Assembly (NCBI GenBank): GCA_033964015.1 | Contig: CM066921.1 | Coordinates: 25,153,355 to 25,217,354 of the forward strand | DNA length: 64,000 nucleotides | Direction: 5' to 3' | Source of the DNA: Scolanthus callimorphus | Taxonomy: Eukaryota > Cnidaria > Anthozoa > Actiniaria > Edwardsiidae | Shown here: positions 53,465 to 64,000 of the stretch, piece after piece | Layout: every line of letters begins with the position of its first letter | Position numbering within the stretch: the first letter of the stretch is position 1 | The notes under the pieces: model-generated | What the model was told of the DNA's origin: nothing | Seen by the model: only the letters and a program-made list of their open reading frames with translations | The model's database searches: none | Made by a program: the position numbers and the translations under genes

Positions 53465-53774
53465 GGTACGGTTACACTAGCGCTTTTACCTGTGACTTAA
53501 TGGTTTTTACCCGCGGGTAGGTAGATTTTTCAGTGTGACCGATTAACCTGAGTCAAATATCGTCGAAGGCTATTTCTAGGGATACATCAAAATGAACAAT
53601 AGAATAGGCCATGACAGTACACGTAGCGAAGAGTATGGGCTAAAAGCCACCCCGAGCGGTTCAGCCAATTGTGTTGCAGCTTTCTGACAAGTGTTGATGT
53701 GTTGCGGGTTTGCATGCTGAGAGGAAGGTCACTCTCACTGTGTTTCGCGCCAGAATTCACAAGCTTCGAACAAG

Positions 53775-54898
53775 ATGGCAGGACTTCGTAATTCGATGTG
53801 AGTATTTCCTTGAATTTCCGCAGTGTACTGAGGCTTTTTTTTATTCCTCGGCATCGAATCACCGCATGCTCACAATTCTCTGTCAATAGGAACGATAATC
53901 GTCCGATAGATCCATTCTACAATGGGTATAGTTTTGCTAATCATCGGCAACAACAACCAAGCGGGAATCAGCGGAGTTCTTCTAGTTCAAGTGCAGATTA
54001 CTACCGCCAGTTTCCTGGTGATTTCCCTGATCCTCGAGGATTTATGTATCCTCAACCTCAACCACAGCCGGGCAACTTCTTGCAGTATCTGTCCGAGGAT
54101 CGGTGCTCTAGCCCAGGGTATGCAATGAGTTCAAGTTCAATGTGTAGCTCGAATGGGGATGGAGAACCAAGTAGCAACAGCAAGAGATGCAGTTGGTCTG
54201 AAGTTGAAGTTAAGTGCTTAATCGCGGCGTACAAAAACCATCATACAAAATTAACATCTACGAAGAGCACCCAGGGCAAGAAATTAATCTGGGACTCGAT
54301 AGTTCAAGCCTTCAAGGAAGCGTGTAATGAAGGTGATGTTGCCACGTCGAAAACGGTTAATCAAGTGAAAGAGAAGTGGCGCACTCTCCTCGACAAATTT
54401 AAAGAGGTCAACGACCACAATAGCAAAAGCGGCCGGGACCGTAAACCTTTCAAACATTTTGAGGATATCAATGAATTCATGGGCAAGTCGGATAAAATAA
54501 ATCCGAAGTTTGTGAGGCAGTCACCGTTGGGCGCACTCAGCACGGAGAAGCTGACTAACGAGCAAACTATCGCCGATGACGAGGGATCTGACAAAGAGAA
54601 AGCCGGCGGGCCCAAAAGTAAGAAACCTAAGAAAGAGTCAGACCAAAGTAAAGCACCATCGGTAGAGGAAGAGCGGCCTGACCCCCCGAAAAAGAAAAAA
54701 AGGACATCAGCTGACGGAGATGACCAAGCAATCATCGAATTGCTCGAGGCCCAACAGGCCGCCATTCAGCGGTCCGAAGCGAAAGATCAAGAAATGTTCG
54801 ACGCGCTCCTCAGGTCGCAAAACGAGGCGCAACAGCGCCACCAAGAATTTGTAGTATCAGTACTGGGGAAGCTGGGAGATATCTTCTCCAAGAAATAA
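53775..54898 (+). CDS. Harbinger Myb/SANT-like DNA-binding protein (two exons)
   Basis: Exon 1 is 53775-53797 (MAGLRNS, then AT/GTGAGT) and exon 2 is 53890-54898 after GTCAATAG; the join gives SMNDNRPIDPF in frame. N-terminal Ser/Gln/Pro-rich region, then the trihelix-type domain WSEVEVKCLIAAYKNHHTKL, WDSIVQAFKEACNEG, VNQVKEKWRTLLDKFKEVND, then an acidic/Lys-rich linker with KKKKR (nuclear signal) and a C-terminal coiled coil. In Harbinger elements this protein helps bring the transposase to the nucleus and ends (family knowledge). Intact. Confidence 0.88.
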
Positions 54899-55316
54899 AC
54901 GAAAGGATATTCACTGTACGTTCTCCTGGACGGACATGGAACATTTACACGTTTCGATACATTTTTGTGTGAGGGATGTATCTAGGGGAGAAAGGGAGGC
55001 GTGGGGGCATTTCAATTTTTCGTGCAACTGTATTTTTTTTGCATACAAAACGGTGGGCTCTGGCTACGCTCCCATTCGTGTAGGCCTCGTACTAATGCTA
55101 CATATTCAATTTAAAGTCATTATGAAGTGTTTTGTTTTTATTTGTTTAAAAAAGTTAAGCAACTGTTATCATGGGTCTTCACAGTAATGAAATAACCAAT
55201 AGAGTAATAGGTGCAATTTGCAAGCACCCTACATGATGAGAAATTGTCTAATCAAATAAACTAATTAAATGCAAACTTGTGTTAAATGTGTCCTGTCTTT
55301 GCAAGCATAGAGATTC

Positions 55317-56427
55317 TTAATGCGTGGCGACGTGTTGTACTATAGCTTCCATAACATCATCTGCATCTTGGCAAGGGGGGCCATCGTCATCACTACCATC
55401 ACTGTCACTATTATCATCGATATCTATGACTGCATCATCTCCCTGTAAAATGCAGATGTTATGCAGAATGCAACATGCCATGATTGTTCGTGGGATCCGT
55501 TCTGAGTCTTCGTCAAGTCGTTTCAGCAAAACTCTCCATCGCCCCTTTGTCAAGCCAAATGCATGTTCTGAAATTATTCTTGCCTTAGATACTTCCTTAT
55601 TGAATTTTTTTTCTCTCTGGTGAGCGCACCAGTATCCTTATATGGCCGTATTAACCATGTTTTCTTGGGATAAGCAGTGTCTCCCACGATAAGCGGGCGC
55701 ACTACTGTGCCACCTAGATCCAACGTGGGTTCCATAAGAATGTCACAATTTTCTGTCGCCCAGTAAATATCAGTCATTCTGAGCATTCTCGCATCGTGCA
55801 AGCTTCCAGGAAAACCAGTTGCCACTGAAAGATAAAGACCTTGTGAATCCACTATTCCTTGAACCAATAAACTATAAAAGTATTTCCTGTTAAAATAGTC
55901 TTCATGATTCTCTTTTCGCGCTTTTATAGGGATGTGACTTCCGTCTATTGCCGCAACCACATTTGGAACGTTGCTTTTCCGGTCAAAATCCTCTACGCTT
56001 AATTTGCGTACTTCCTCTGCAGAAGTAGGAAACTTGATAAATTGTCCTTCAAGAAAGCATATTTCCTCGACAAATTCATGGCAACATTTGACAACAGTTG
56101 GTTTCGCTAGACCGACCATTAGGCCACATGATCTGTAGCACACTCTCCAGCTGCTAATCGCCACAAACTAGCACCAACACGTTTAGGTACTGGGATCGCA
56201 TCTCGTAATCGCGTATTCTGCCGCTGAAGTGCCGGTCCAACCCGTCTACAAATATATTCAAAAGCACCAGGAGATACTCTGAAGTTCTCTTTCCACCAGA
56301 AATCTAATGTCCTGTCGTTCAAGAGACGCTGAAACCAGTTTTGCGGTCGTGGAAATACCCATGCAGTTCTAGGCCGCCGACCTCCGATTCTTCGGGCTCG
56401 AAAATGTAAATAAACTGCCTCTGCCAT
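55317..56427 (-). pseudogene. Harbinger DDE transposase (HARBI1-like), two frame breaks
   Basis: Three frames in order. RVSPGAFEYICRRVGPAL (N-terminal region), then after a break in GTGTG near 56125, CYRSCGLMVGLAKPTVVKCC, NVVAAIDGSHIPI (first Asp), GFPGSLHDARMLR (second Asp), IVGDTAYPKKTWLIRPY. After a break in an A8 run near 55604, KARIISEHAFGLTKGRWRVL with the catalytic Glu in SEHAFG, and an acidic tail ending VQHVATH. All catalytic residues are present; only the breaks prevent expression. Confidence 0.85.
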
Positions 56428-56705
56428 TTGTCAAAATCGCAGACGGGCTCTTCTTCTATTTCGAGATCTCCATAAAAAGAACAAGATGTGGGAATTTGCT
56501 ACAGAATGATTTAAAGTTAACAGGAAAATCACAGACATTAAAGCAGCGACGTCACGGTCGTCCATGTTTACAATCCCGCGAAATCCTTGCCAACCCACGA
56601 GATCCAACTACAGTGTGACCGCATGCCTAACTCACCTTCGGGTTAATATTTTAACCCACATCTCACTGATCTAAGGCAGTTACCTCCGGGTAAAGCGGTT
56701 ATAAA

Positions 56706-58547
56706 ATGTCTGAAATAGGAGCGCTTCAAAACAAAGTTTTTTGGTAAGCTCAAACATGGATACATTTAGCGGCCATCTGTAGTGTATATACTTTGGCGAA
56801 GGTACAAGGGTAGCAGAGAAATGACCGTGAAATTTAGGCCCGCAGATGACTCGCTTGATCCCGCAGCTCGAGGACGCGATAGCGGCTAGCGGGCGTCCTG
56901 AGGGATTGGATGGAAGACTTCAGCATAAAATATGCTAATATCGTGCTAACGACGGAGTGACATCTTTGGCTCTTTGACTACGCAACTAGCCACGAGTTAA
57001 AAATAACAAACTTGTTTATTAAAGAACGTTTTAGCGAATGTATCAGTGGAGACTCACTCACAATAGACCTTTTTCCAAAATGGCCGCCGCAAATTCACAT
57101 GTACTAAAAATCCAATACTGGCACTAGAAAGAGTATCCTCACATTCAAGGAGGATTGGAACCTCCCAGAATACCCTGCGCGCCCAATTTATTCACTTAAC
57201 ACCAGTCATGCGTTACTTAAATCGAGTGTTTCGCGGCAAAACTAGGTCACTTTTGGAGAGCTTTTTCTAGGCACTTATATGCATATACTTTGGTATCTAC
57301 GCATTCTTTAACTTGTATTTTACCTATATTTTGCAAAAAACCCAGCAGTTGTTGCGAAAAAGTTACGAGTCGAGACGATTATTCTTGTGCTCTATTACAC
57401 AACTGCGGCCTTTGTACTTGGTCACGCGTTCAACCCCTTAGTTATAAATGTACACAGCCTTCTTATGATTGGATACATTAGAGATTTTTGGCATGTATAT
57501 TGTAATATAAGGGTCACACAAGGCTAAGGAGTCAAATGTACTCTAATGTACTCAGGTTTCGATGAATGCGACCCGTTCAAACATCGAGCATAAATTGGCG
57601 TGAGTTGTCGATCATTGCTAACCATTTCCAGGCACTCTATTCACAATATGGGGATCTTTTCCATCTAGATCTAATTCCCTATCCTTGCTTGAGTTAGAAA
57701 TAGGCTGGATATTACTATATGTTACTTCAAGACCATGAAATACCAAGGTTTTTGTGTTCTAATGGAAAATTGAGCCATCGCTATTATCCTTGTGACGAGC
57801 CAGTGCGACAAGACGATTAATCTTCGAATCAGCTGAAGCTAGTGCCAAATTATTCTTTTATTCGATATCATGGGAACTCAATGCTGTGAAATTGTTCTTC
57901 AAAAGTCATACAACACAGTACATTGGAAAGTACTCAGATGAACTCATGATTTCCTGGATTACAAACTCATAGACGTGAGCGCAAATCTCAGCGCGAAATG
58001 GACGTGTGTTCTAGTCACGGACAAGATTGCTCTGTAGCATGTTAACAAATAATACGGATACAATGAGGAGGTTTCACTTTGTCCAAAACCAGTAATTATT
58101 GTAGAAGTAGGCACTTTTATCCTAAACCTCGTATTAGTAGCGGGTAATACATTGTTACTTTGCACAAAAATATATATGAAGTCACTCGCTGTAGCGGCTT
58201 TATTATCTCGACAGGCGACGCTCGTGCTGACTTAGAAACCGAAATACGGATGGAGCCTCTGGTCCAAAAAGTCTTACAAATTATTACTAATGAAATCACG
58301 AAATTGAAGTCTATTTATTGCACGCGCGATCGTTAGGAGTCCATGTATTTCGGAGCGATCACTTCGTGTTGTTATCTCGACGGAAGCAAGTGAGAAATGA
58401 CACTGAAACATCAAGGACGCCGCTTAATAATATAAACCATACTGATGCATTCTGGGAAGGCATTCCAATCCTCCTTGCCTCACATTAGTAATCTTTTAAA
58501 TTTTGTTATACCAAATGCCATGTCGGCTGAGAAATGTCGGCTGAGTC
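56706..58547. other. gene-free stretch with inverted pair 57138/58443
   Basis: CCTCACATTCAAGGAGGATTGGA at 57138 is repeated in inverse near 58465 (TCCAATCCTCCTTGCCTCACA), each next to CCCAGAAT or ATTCTGGG. The 1.3-kb interval could be a non-autonomous element. No gene is seen. Confidence 0.4.
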
Positions 58548-58555
58548 TGAAAACT

Positions 58556-58627
58556 GAAAATTTTACAGAGATTTGTATGACTGGGGGTATGCATACCCCC
58601 AGTTATACAAACGTCTGTAAATTTTCA
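58556..58627. repeat. 72-bp fold-back with perfect 24-bp central palindrome
   Basis: 58580-58603 (ACTGGGGGTATG and its inverse) has no spacer. Imperfect pairing continues outward through ATTTGTAT/ATACAAA and TTTTACAGA/TCTGTAAA. Confidence 0.9.
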
Positions 58628-58629
58628 AA

Positions 58630-58980
58630 TTTTCAACGTTCGTTTTCTCGGAAGATATTGGATATAATGCAGCGAAATTTTGTAGTTTTACTAAAGTGAT
58701 GATGTGTGTTCTAGTGCTGGTGTTCATTCTTACCAAAAATCGATTTGAATTTTCGGCGGTGATTTTTGAAAAAGGTGCGCCCAACTGTGACTCGGGCGCA
58801 AAGTTGCAAAGGAAAAATCAGGGGTATAATCTTTGCGTTTTTTTCCTCACGAGAAATCCCCCCTACACACAACGCCCCCCACCCCCATTCCAAAAGGGGG
58901 CCGCCAAAAGGTGGGCCGTTAACTTGGAAGATTTCCGTTAAGGACACAAGCACAGATAAGGTCCTTAAACTACTAACTTA
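58630..58980. other. gene-free stretch
   Basis: GAAATCCCCCCTACACACAACGC-type C-rich DNA near 58850-58910 is a decayed repeat. Overlapping ~80-codon frames on both strands have no motif. Confidence 0.35.
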
Positions 58981-58984
58981 AACT

Positions 58985-59700
58985 TGCCCGCCCTAGCATT
59001 TCCCTAAAATTGCCTACCATGACTGTCAGCACGAAGGTAAAAAATTGGCTGAGTCAGATAGGATTCGCAGAAGTCTGGTTCAACCAAGAGAGACTCGAGG
59101 AAAACAGCAACTTAATTAGCCAAACTATTAATCAACGAATCAAAGATATTGAAATTCAGACATGGCTAATCGAGATCCACAATGACCGCAGGAAAGAGAG
59201 CAGCCAAGAAAATAAATTAAGAACGTTTAGGAAATTTAAGATATCTTATGATTTCGAACCCTATCTTAATCAAGTCCCCAATATTAAACACAGAACTGCC
59301 TTAACACAATTACGAATAAGCAGCCATAAACTAGAAATTGAAGTCGGGCGACACAAGAAGCCATATCAAAAAGTAGAAGAAAGACTTTGCCGTTTATGCT
59401 GCAATGGCGAAATAGAAGATGAAAAACAAAGCAGAATATCAGACAATAAGCTTTTGCTCTTACTGATAAATCCACCTGAAAATTTAAGTAAACTATTTCA
59501 AAGTTTATTTCTAATGCATTTACTGCAAGACAGAATTTTCTTTCCTTTTAATGCCCAATAATAGTATTTTCTACGGATAAGATAATATATATTGTAATTG
59601 TTTGTCTGTTTTGCTTTACTTATTTTATTTCATTATTGGAATCACACCGATGTAAAGTAACCATTTACAAAGTGCCAATAAAAGATGTCTATGTCTATGT
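58985..59700 (+). pseudogene. LINE 3' end with (ATGTCT)n tail
   Basis: An open frame from about 59010 to 59561 reads QENKLRTFRKFKISYDFEPY, NIKHRTALTQLRISSHKLEI and VEERLCRLCCNGEIEDE, the C-terminal region of LINE polyproteins. The conserved HxxxxC part after EDE is deleted. A ~100-bp 3' UTR follows, with AATAAAAGATG and a short TGTCTA repeat tail. Confidence 0.8.
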
Positions 59701-60948
59701 CTTACCACAAATATATTCATGTTGGCGCACTAACCTGTCCCTATCCTTCCCACTTCCCTGGCGTTCGAACTGAGCGGGTAAAACGTCTATCATGTTTCTA
59801 TGTGTCCGAAAATGTATTTACTGTGCTTTTCATAATTCTGCGAATTCCGACTCTGATTACATCTACTCTGCCCAGAGTCTAGGAAGTGTTAAATCTTGAA
59901 ATTCAAAAAGGGTCAGTGTAACAGGTGCCCTCATGTCAGGCACCTATACCTAACCAAATATTGTCATATAGTAATAATCTGCGTATAAGAACCTACATTT
60001 TGCCTAATCAGGTTCTTAGAAAAATTTTACTTAAAGCAAATTATAAGGTTCTTAAAATAGGTTCTTATAGTTTCATGAATTTCATTTAAATATACTCTTA
60101 ATAAATATACTCTAAATAATAAATATTTATTATTATTATTATACTTATTTACTTTCTATTTTGTCTTGTGTTCTTGGCAAGTTATGAAGAGTGTAAACAT
60201 GGGAACTACAAATTTGACCATTAAGGCGGAGCAGAGAGAGGCTATTGACGCCTTGCTTCGAAATTCGGATTTGGAAAAAGCTTCATATTTCAGCTTTTCA
60301 TCAAGGAAAAATAAAGTGCAACATCGCCTCCCACACCAACCACCGCAATCGTTATATGTCTTCTCATCCTAATAAACGCAAAAGCATGGCGATTGACTTA
60401 CATTATAATAGTTATAGTTCCCCCCTCTGTTCGTAGGCGGATTCCAAAATAGAGTCCGTAAAGTCGTTCAAATTCCACGGTGTTCATGTGCGGGACTACT
60501 TGACTTGGGGTGTGCACTGGGGCTGTATAACTAAGAAGGCGAAGGCCCGCTTTTCGGACTTGTGCTGACAGTTCCTGTCATTCTCTGCCCAAAAAAAAAA
60601 CAAGTGCGAACACGATAAAACAGTAGGACAAAGTTTGTTCCCGGCGGGCCGAAGTTCAAAGGCTGCGACGGCCTGCTACAAAAGTTGGCCATTTCGAAAC
60701 ATAAACATTTTTCTGTTTATATTGGATCAACTTTTAACCATATCTTTGCGCGAAACGTGCTGCATAGTAGTAGTGTCAAATGTCATATTACTCGAGTAAT
60801 ATGGATGGCAAGTTTTTTTTTTTTTGGGGGGGGGGGAACTATCCCATTCCGCCCAACTTCCCGTAACCTCCGTCTTTTCCTCCGCCTCAAAAATCCTGCT
60901 GTCGAGATTTTTCAGTCTTTTGAGCGAGGAGCGGGAAGTCTAGTGTTT
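59701..60948. other. gene-free stretch
   Basis: Contains an AT-rich ATTATTATT run at 60115-60145 and a T/G homopolymer junction at 60810-60836 (CACTTTTTTTTTTT-like then GGGGGGGG). Small frames (60166-60436) lack motifs. Confidence 0.4.
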
Positions 60949-61134
60949 ATGGGTGAGTCAAGTCAAACATCAAGGTCGGAACACAACTCAAGCCAAAGGC
61001 CACAAACTCCGCAATATCCTGGCTTTACGTACGTTCCGGAACCAGAAACAAAAACAACAACAAAAAGAAGCAAAGCAAAGAAGCAAAGGAGCAAAGAACC
61101 AGGAACAAGCAAGACTAAAAGGTTGAAAAGTTGA
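60949..61134 (+). CDS. small basic ORF, unknown
   Basis: Reads MGESSQTSRSEHNSSQRPQT, then YVPEPETKTTTKRSKAKKQR and a Lys-rich end. Looks like a disordered nuclear N-terminal exon. May be spliced to the ORFs at 61.5 kb. Family unknown. Confidence 0.3.
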   Translation: MGESSQTSRSEHNSSQRPQTPQYPGFTYVPEPETKTTTKRSKAKKQRSKEPGTSKTKRLKS

Positions 61135-61468
61135 TTTTTGCCTACCCTGTGGAGCGAGAATCAATACCTACTAGGCAGCCGCAACCGAGGCAGGACAACG
61201 AGCACATAGTCGAGCGAAGGTTAAGCTGTTCTACCTAATGGTTGGTCAAACACATGAATATGTAGACCAGGTAAGCCACACCCAATATGACCCGTAGATG
61301 ACAAAGTTGAAAAGTGGATGTGTTTGCTTTATAACTATTTTGGCAGCATTTCCGTATTTCTGTGCATATTCGAGTTACTTTGAAAGCATTTCTCAGTGAT
61401 TCTCAGTGTTAACGCTACCACCTATGAAATGCTGCATCGGCATATTTGTTTTATTTCTATTTCAACTT

Positions 61469-61629
61469 CAGATGTTCAGCAGGATATCGACGAGGGCTTC
61501 CGAAGGACGAACGCGGAGACACTGGAAGCACTCCGTGGTGTTATAAGACGTAGTTATACTCCAGCTCCTTGTAGATCATTGTTCACAATGATACATGATG
61601 TCAAGGAGTGGTTGAGACCATATATATAA
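61469..61629 (+). CDS. small ORF 1 of a tight cluster, unknown
   Basis: After an acceptor-like ATTTCAACTTCAG the frame reads DVQQDIDEGFRRTNAETLEA, then RRSYTPAPCRSLFTMIHDVK and EWLRPYI. The stop TAA overlaps the ATG of the next ORF (TAATG at 61627-61631). Confidence 0.35.
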
Positions 61630-61934
61630 TGGCATTTAAAAACCATAGTACCCGTCATTGTTTTCGTTTTAAAAAAAACAATCGAGGAGAGGTAGAGATG
61701 GTTAATCGGCTTTGGGCAACACACAAAGAATGGCGTCCTGCGCGCCAACCCTTTGTAGTTATGCATACTACCCCTGCCGGTAAACCACCTCTGCTTAGGC
61801 CTGAAAACCTCAAAAATCCGACGCCAGCAGTAATGAGGGATAAGTATACTCACATCAAACAACGCCTAACGTCCTCTCACCAAAAGTGGTGGGAAAAGTT
61901 TATCGAAGACGAAGAGGCAAGGCGCAGGATGTGA
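61629..61934 (+). CDS. small ORF 2 of a tight cluster, unknown
   Basis: About 101 codons: MAFKNHSTRHCFRFKKNNRG, RLWATHKEWRPARQPFVVMH, PLLRPENLKNPTPAVMRDKY, ending EDEEARRRM. Trp/Arg-rich and well-behaved in composition. The start overlaps the previous stop and the next ORF starts 6 bp downstream. No family recognised. Confidence 0.4.
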   Translation: MAFKNHSTRHCFRFKKNNRGEVEMVNRLWATHKEWRPARQPFVVMHTTPAGKPPLLRPENLKNPTPAVMRDKYTHIKQRLTSSHQKWWEKFIEDEEARRRM

Positions 61935-61940
61935 AATACG

Positions 61941-62126
61941 ATGGCAGACGATGATTTGGAGGAAGGTGGGCAGCTTGCTTTTAATATCGAGCGGCTGAGA
62001 TACAAGGAGCCCAATAATGCCGATAACGATGATGACGAAAGGATAGCCCTGGCCGAGCAGACCATCTTAAAGCAGATCAACAAAGAAGCTAATTGTCGAG
62101 AGGTTAGACACCTAAAGACCACGTGA
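61941..62126 (+). CDS. small ORF 3 of a tight cluster, unknown
   Basis: MADDDLEEGGQLAFNIERLR, then acidic DNDDDERIALAEQTILKQIN. 61 codons, acidic and helical, in contrast to the basic ORF 2 just before it. Unknown. Confidence 0.35.
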   Translation: MADDDLEEGGQLAFNIERLRYKEPNNADNDDDERIALAEQTILKQINKEANCREVRHLKTT

Positions 62127-62806
62127 CCGATGGGCGTGACAAATAGTTTCGTAGCCCATAAAACTTTAACGGTAAAAAAGTGTAAATCAATCCGTTTTAA
62201 TCTCCTGGAATTTCGATACATCCTTTTTTTTAAACTGATTCATGTGATACGAAAAAGTCATAGAGCAACCACCTAATGGTGTAACTTTTGAAAGCTTCGT
62301 ACCGTATTATTATATAAACACAACACACCAATCATAACAACACATTGTCACACCTATCGGACACAAGGACCTTTAAACGTCCGTGTGGGGATACTCTTTG
62401 TCCTAGTGAAAGTGGTTTATATTAAAATGATTTCTTTCAGAGGAGCCAAAGATCAAATCACGATCTCGGCTTAGGATATTTTACCAGGGGACCATTTTTT
62501 AATTCCAAGACTTACATCCCAGCATATCATGAAATAGGTGCAAAACCTACCACCTTTCTCAGAAAACAACGTAACCAGCGTGACCAATATTCGTACTCAC
62601 TGATTGCTCGACTTGCATGCCTGCTTTAACTGATTTCGGGTACAAATCATGAAGTAGATATATCGAGTTAAAATGTCTCACAGAACCGACGTTCTCTTCC
62701 CAGGTTATATTGTCAAACGGAAAACCAAAGAGACGCAAGCTCGACACCGCCGGCAAAGAGAATTAGTACACTGTCTTTGTGAAACGTCATTCAAAGCCGT
62801 GGCTCC
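62127..62806. other. gene-free stretch
   Basis: No gene. The next supported feature is the MITE at 62810. Confidence 0.4.
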
Positions 62807-62809
62807 TAA

Positions 62810-62930
62810 GGGGCCGACCATTTGACTTTTGAGAGGGGAGGCTTTTTTTCCTTGGAACAATGGATGCAGGATCTTTTTTAAATGGCTACCTCCTTCCCAC
62901 CCCCCCAAAAAAAGTCAAATGGGCGGCCCC
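62810..62930. repeat. 121-bp MITE, TAA duplication, ends like the 11.5-kb transposon
   Basis: Starts GGGGCCGACCATTTGACTTT and ends with the inverse AAGTCAAATGGGCGGCCCC, flanked by TAA (62807-62809, 62931-62933). The pattern GGGxCxGACCATTxGA...GGGG is shared with the ends of 31813-43286. Confidence 0.8.
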
Positions 62931-63164
62931 TAAGTAGACAATTTCCGACCGCACGCAAAGTTAGCTGATGAGCACATTATACATTACTAGACAAATGCAA
63001 AAATGGTAAGGCTATACTATGAAAAAGTTGTTTTGCTGTTCTTGAACATTTTTTTTTAAATCGCAAATAATAGGCCACTTGCAATAACTGGGTCACGTGA
63101 CCCAAATCCAACACATTCTCAGTAAAATTCAACTCGCTGCTATTGGCTCCACGTTGGAGATTTT

Positions 63165-63335
63165 ATAGGAATTCAAAGCTTCAGGAGGCTAGATTCCGCT
63201 AAGAGCATAGCACGAAAAAAAGAGAAATCGCACGAATTGCGCAGCGAAGAAGGCGATATCGCCTTTTTGAGTGCTATTTTCGGCGGAATCTACCGACAGA
63301 ACGCTTTGAATAGACTTGAATCCTATGATATCTCG
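63165..63335. repeat. fold-back element
   Basis: ATAGGAATTCAAAGC and AGATTCCGCTAA on the left are mirrored as GGCGGAATCT and GCTTTGAATAGACTTGAATCC on the right. A left-arm-like copy lies at 25046-25085. Confidence 0.65.
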
Positions 63336-63590
63336 TCCTCAATTTACACAAGAGATATCATAGTATTGATATGAACTGAGATTTAATGAGGAACCAGACT
63401 GGCGTTTCGAGGAGAAGAGTTGCTCCGATTTTCACGCTGTGATTTACTGTTTAGTGTCTGTAAAAGTCATTGTCACTATTTTCACCGAGGAATTTGCCGC
63501 GAAGATTAAACGTGCGAAGTTAAACATGCTTGTAACTCCCAAGGGTAATCAGTAGTTTATTTGCTAGCAGCCACGTCAGTCTTTCTTGCC

Positions 63591-63646
63591 TATATAAAGG
63601 ATTTCTGACATGAATTCAGGGCTTTTCGACACATCTTCGCAAACCG
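63591..63646 (+). promoter_or_regulatory. candidate TATA box and first exon
   Basis: TATATAAAGG at 63591, then ATGAATTCAGGGCTTTTCGA at 63610 and a strong donor CCG/GTAAGTCC at 63646. The ATG is only ~19 bp from the TATA, so the exon may be 5' UTR only. The gene would extend beyond the window. Confidence 0.3.
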
Positions 63647-63722
63647 GTAAGTCCTAAAATCTTTTCGACCCTCCCACCTCCCCTTCGGCGACGTAGCACA
63701 AGCACCACTAGTCTCCTAGCTG

Positions 63723-63777
63723 CTCATTGTCTCGGCAAAATCGGTTTCCCATAACTTAACATCGCCGAGACAATGAG
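63723..63777. repeat. hairpin, 14-bp arms
   Basis: CTCATTGTCTCGGC and GCCGAGACAATGAG around a 27-nt loop. No T-run follows, so it is not terminator-like. Confidence 0.85.
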
Positions 63778-64000
63778 TGGCGGATTTATCGGTGAAAATG
63801 GTTTACTATTATTTGTATATCGCAAGAATAGTAAAAGTGCATTTGCCAATTTTCTATCTGTCTGTGAATGCTACCGGAGAGAAGCAGCTGGTCAGTCTTA
63901 AATACAGAATAATAGTAATATTTTAAACACCAACTTTGGTACATAGGATACATCTATACAGGGAACGGCCCGAACGATTCGGTTCTGCAAGAATTACCTC
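63778..64000. other. window end, no feature
   Basis: AT-rich, nothing recognised. Confidence 0.4.

Larger units (their letters stand above)
53465..56627. mobile_element. PIF/Harbinger transposon, two convergent genes
   Basis: A Myb/SANT-like gene (plus) and a DDE transposase gene (minus), the classic Harbinger pair. Left end GGTACGGTTACACTAG and right end CTACAGTGTGACCGCATGCC form imperfect inverted repeats next to TTA/TAA. A second CAGTGTGACCG copy sits at about 53539, and similar motifs continue beyond 56627 to 56705, so exact borders are uncertain. Confidence 0.75.

Noticed and set aside
61469..62126. Bacterial contamination indicated by overlapping ORFs
   Set aside because: No ribosome-binding sites; flanking DNA is AT-rich eukaryotic sequence with MITEs and LINEs.

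Overview
The window is eukaryotic, intron-rich and AT-rich. It looks like nuclear DNA of a cnidarian, most likely a stony coral. That placement is inference. It rests on one host-type gene (a secreted astacin protease with a Thr/Pro mucin tract and SRCR domains), on introns, and on the mix of mobile elements: CR1/L2-, RTE- and L1-like LINEs, BEL/Pao, Penelope, PIF/Harbinger, Tc1/mariner, CACTA and many fold-back MITEs. No rRNA, bacterial-type operon or CRISPR array is visible.

The backbone is one plus-strand gene whose exons I can follow from about 9.0 kb to 53.1 kb: astacin propeptide and catalytic exons (9.0-14.8 kb), an intron of about 30.8 kb, then one exon carrying the astacin C-terminal part, about 1.5 kb of 21-bp repeats and SRCR domain 1 (45.5-47.6 kb), then SRCR 2 (51.7 kb) and SRCR 3 with the stop (53.1 kb). 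A one-base loss lies in the zinc-binding motif of the catalytic exon.

The 31-kb intron is packed with mobile DNA: LINE remnants (18.2, 20.1, 31.3, 43.3 kb); a 3,570-bp TA-flanked transposon with perfect 78-bp inverted repeats (20578-24147); a broken BEL/Pao element (25.1-30.3 kb); and an 11,474-bp TAA-flanked transposon (31813-43286). The two DNA transposons are the most interesting objects here. The first pairs a DD37E transposase with a convergent accessory gene encoding PB1, CCHC zinc knuckle and a ubiquitin-interacting motif. The second carries a spliced minus-strand gene with a DDE-like core and a C-terminal papain-fold, deubiquitinase-like protease, plus a divergent SAM-domain gene. Two unrelated transposons therefore both appear to carry ubiquitin-pathway domains.

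The flanks hold a LINE at 7.6-8.7 kb, a TTAA-flanked MITE with a Penelope fragment (12.0-12.9 kb), a CACTA-like non-autonomous element (49.1-51.1 kb), a two-gene PIF/Harbinger element (53.5-56.6 kb), a LINE end at 59 kb, a cluster of small unidentified ORFs (60.9-62.1 kb), and a 121-bp MITE at 62.8 kb whose ends resemble those of the 11.5-kb element. Many otherwise intact reading frames are broken by one-base indels in short homopolymers, so part of the apparent decay could be sequencing error.
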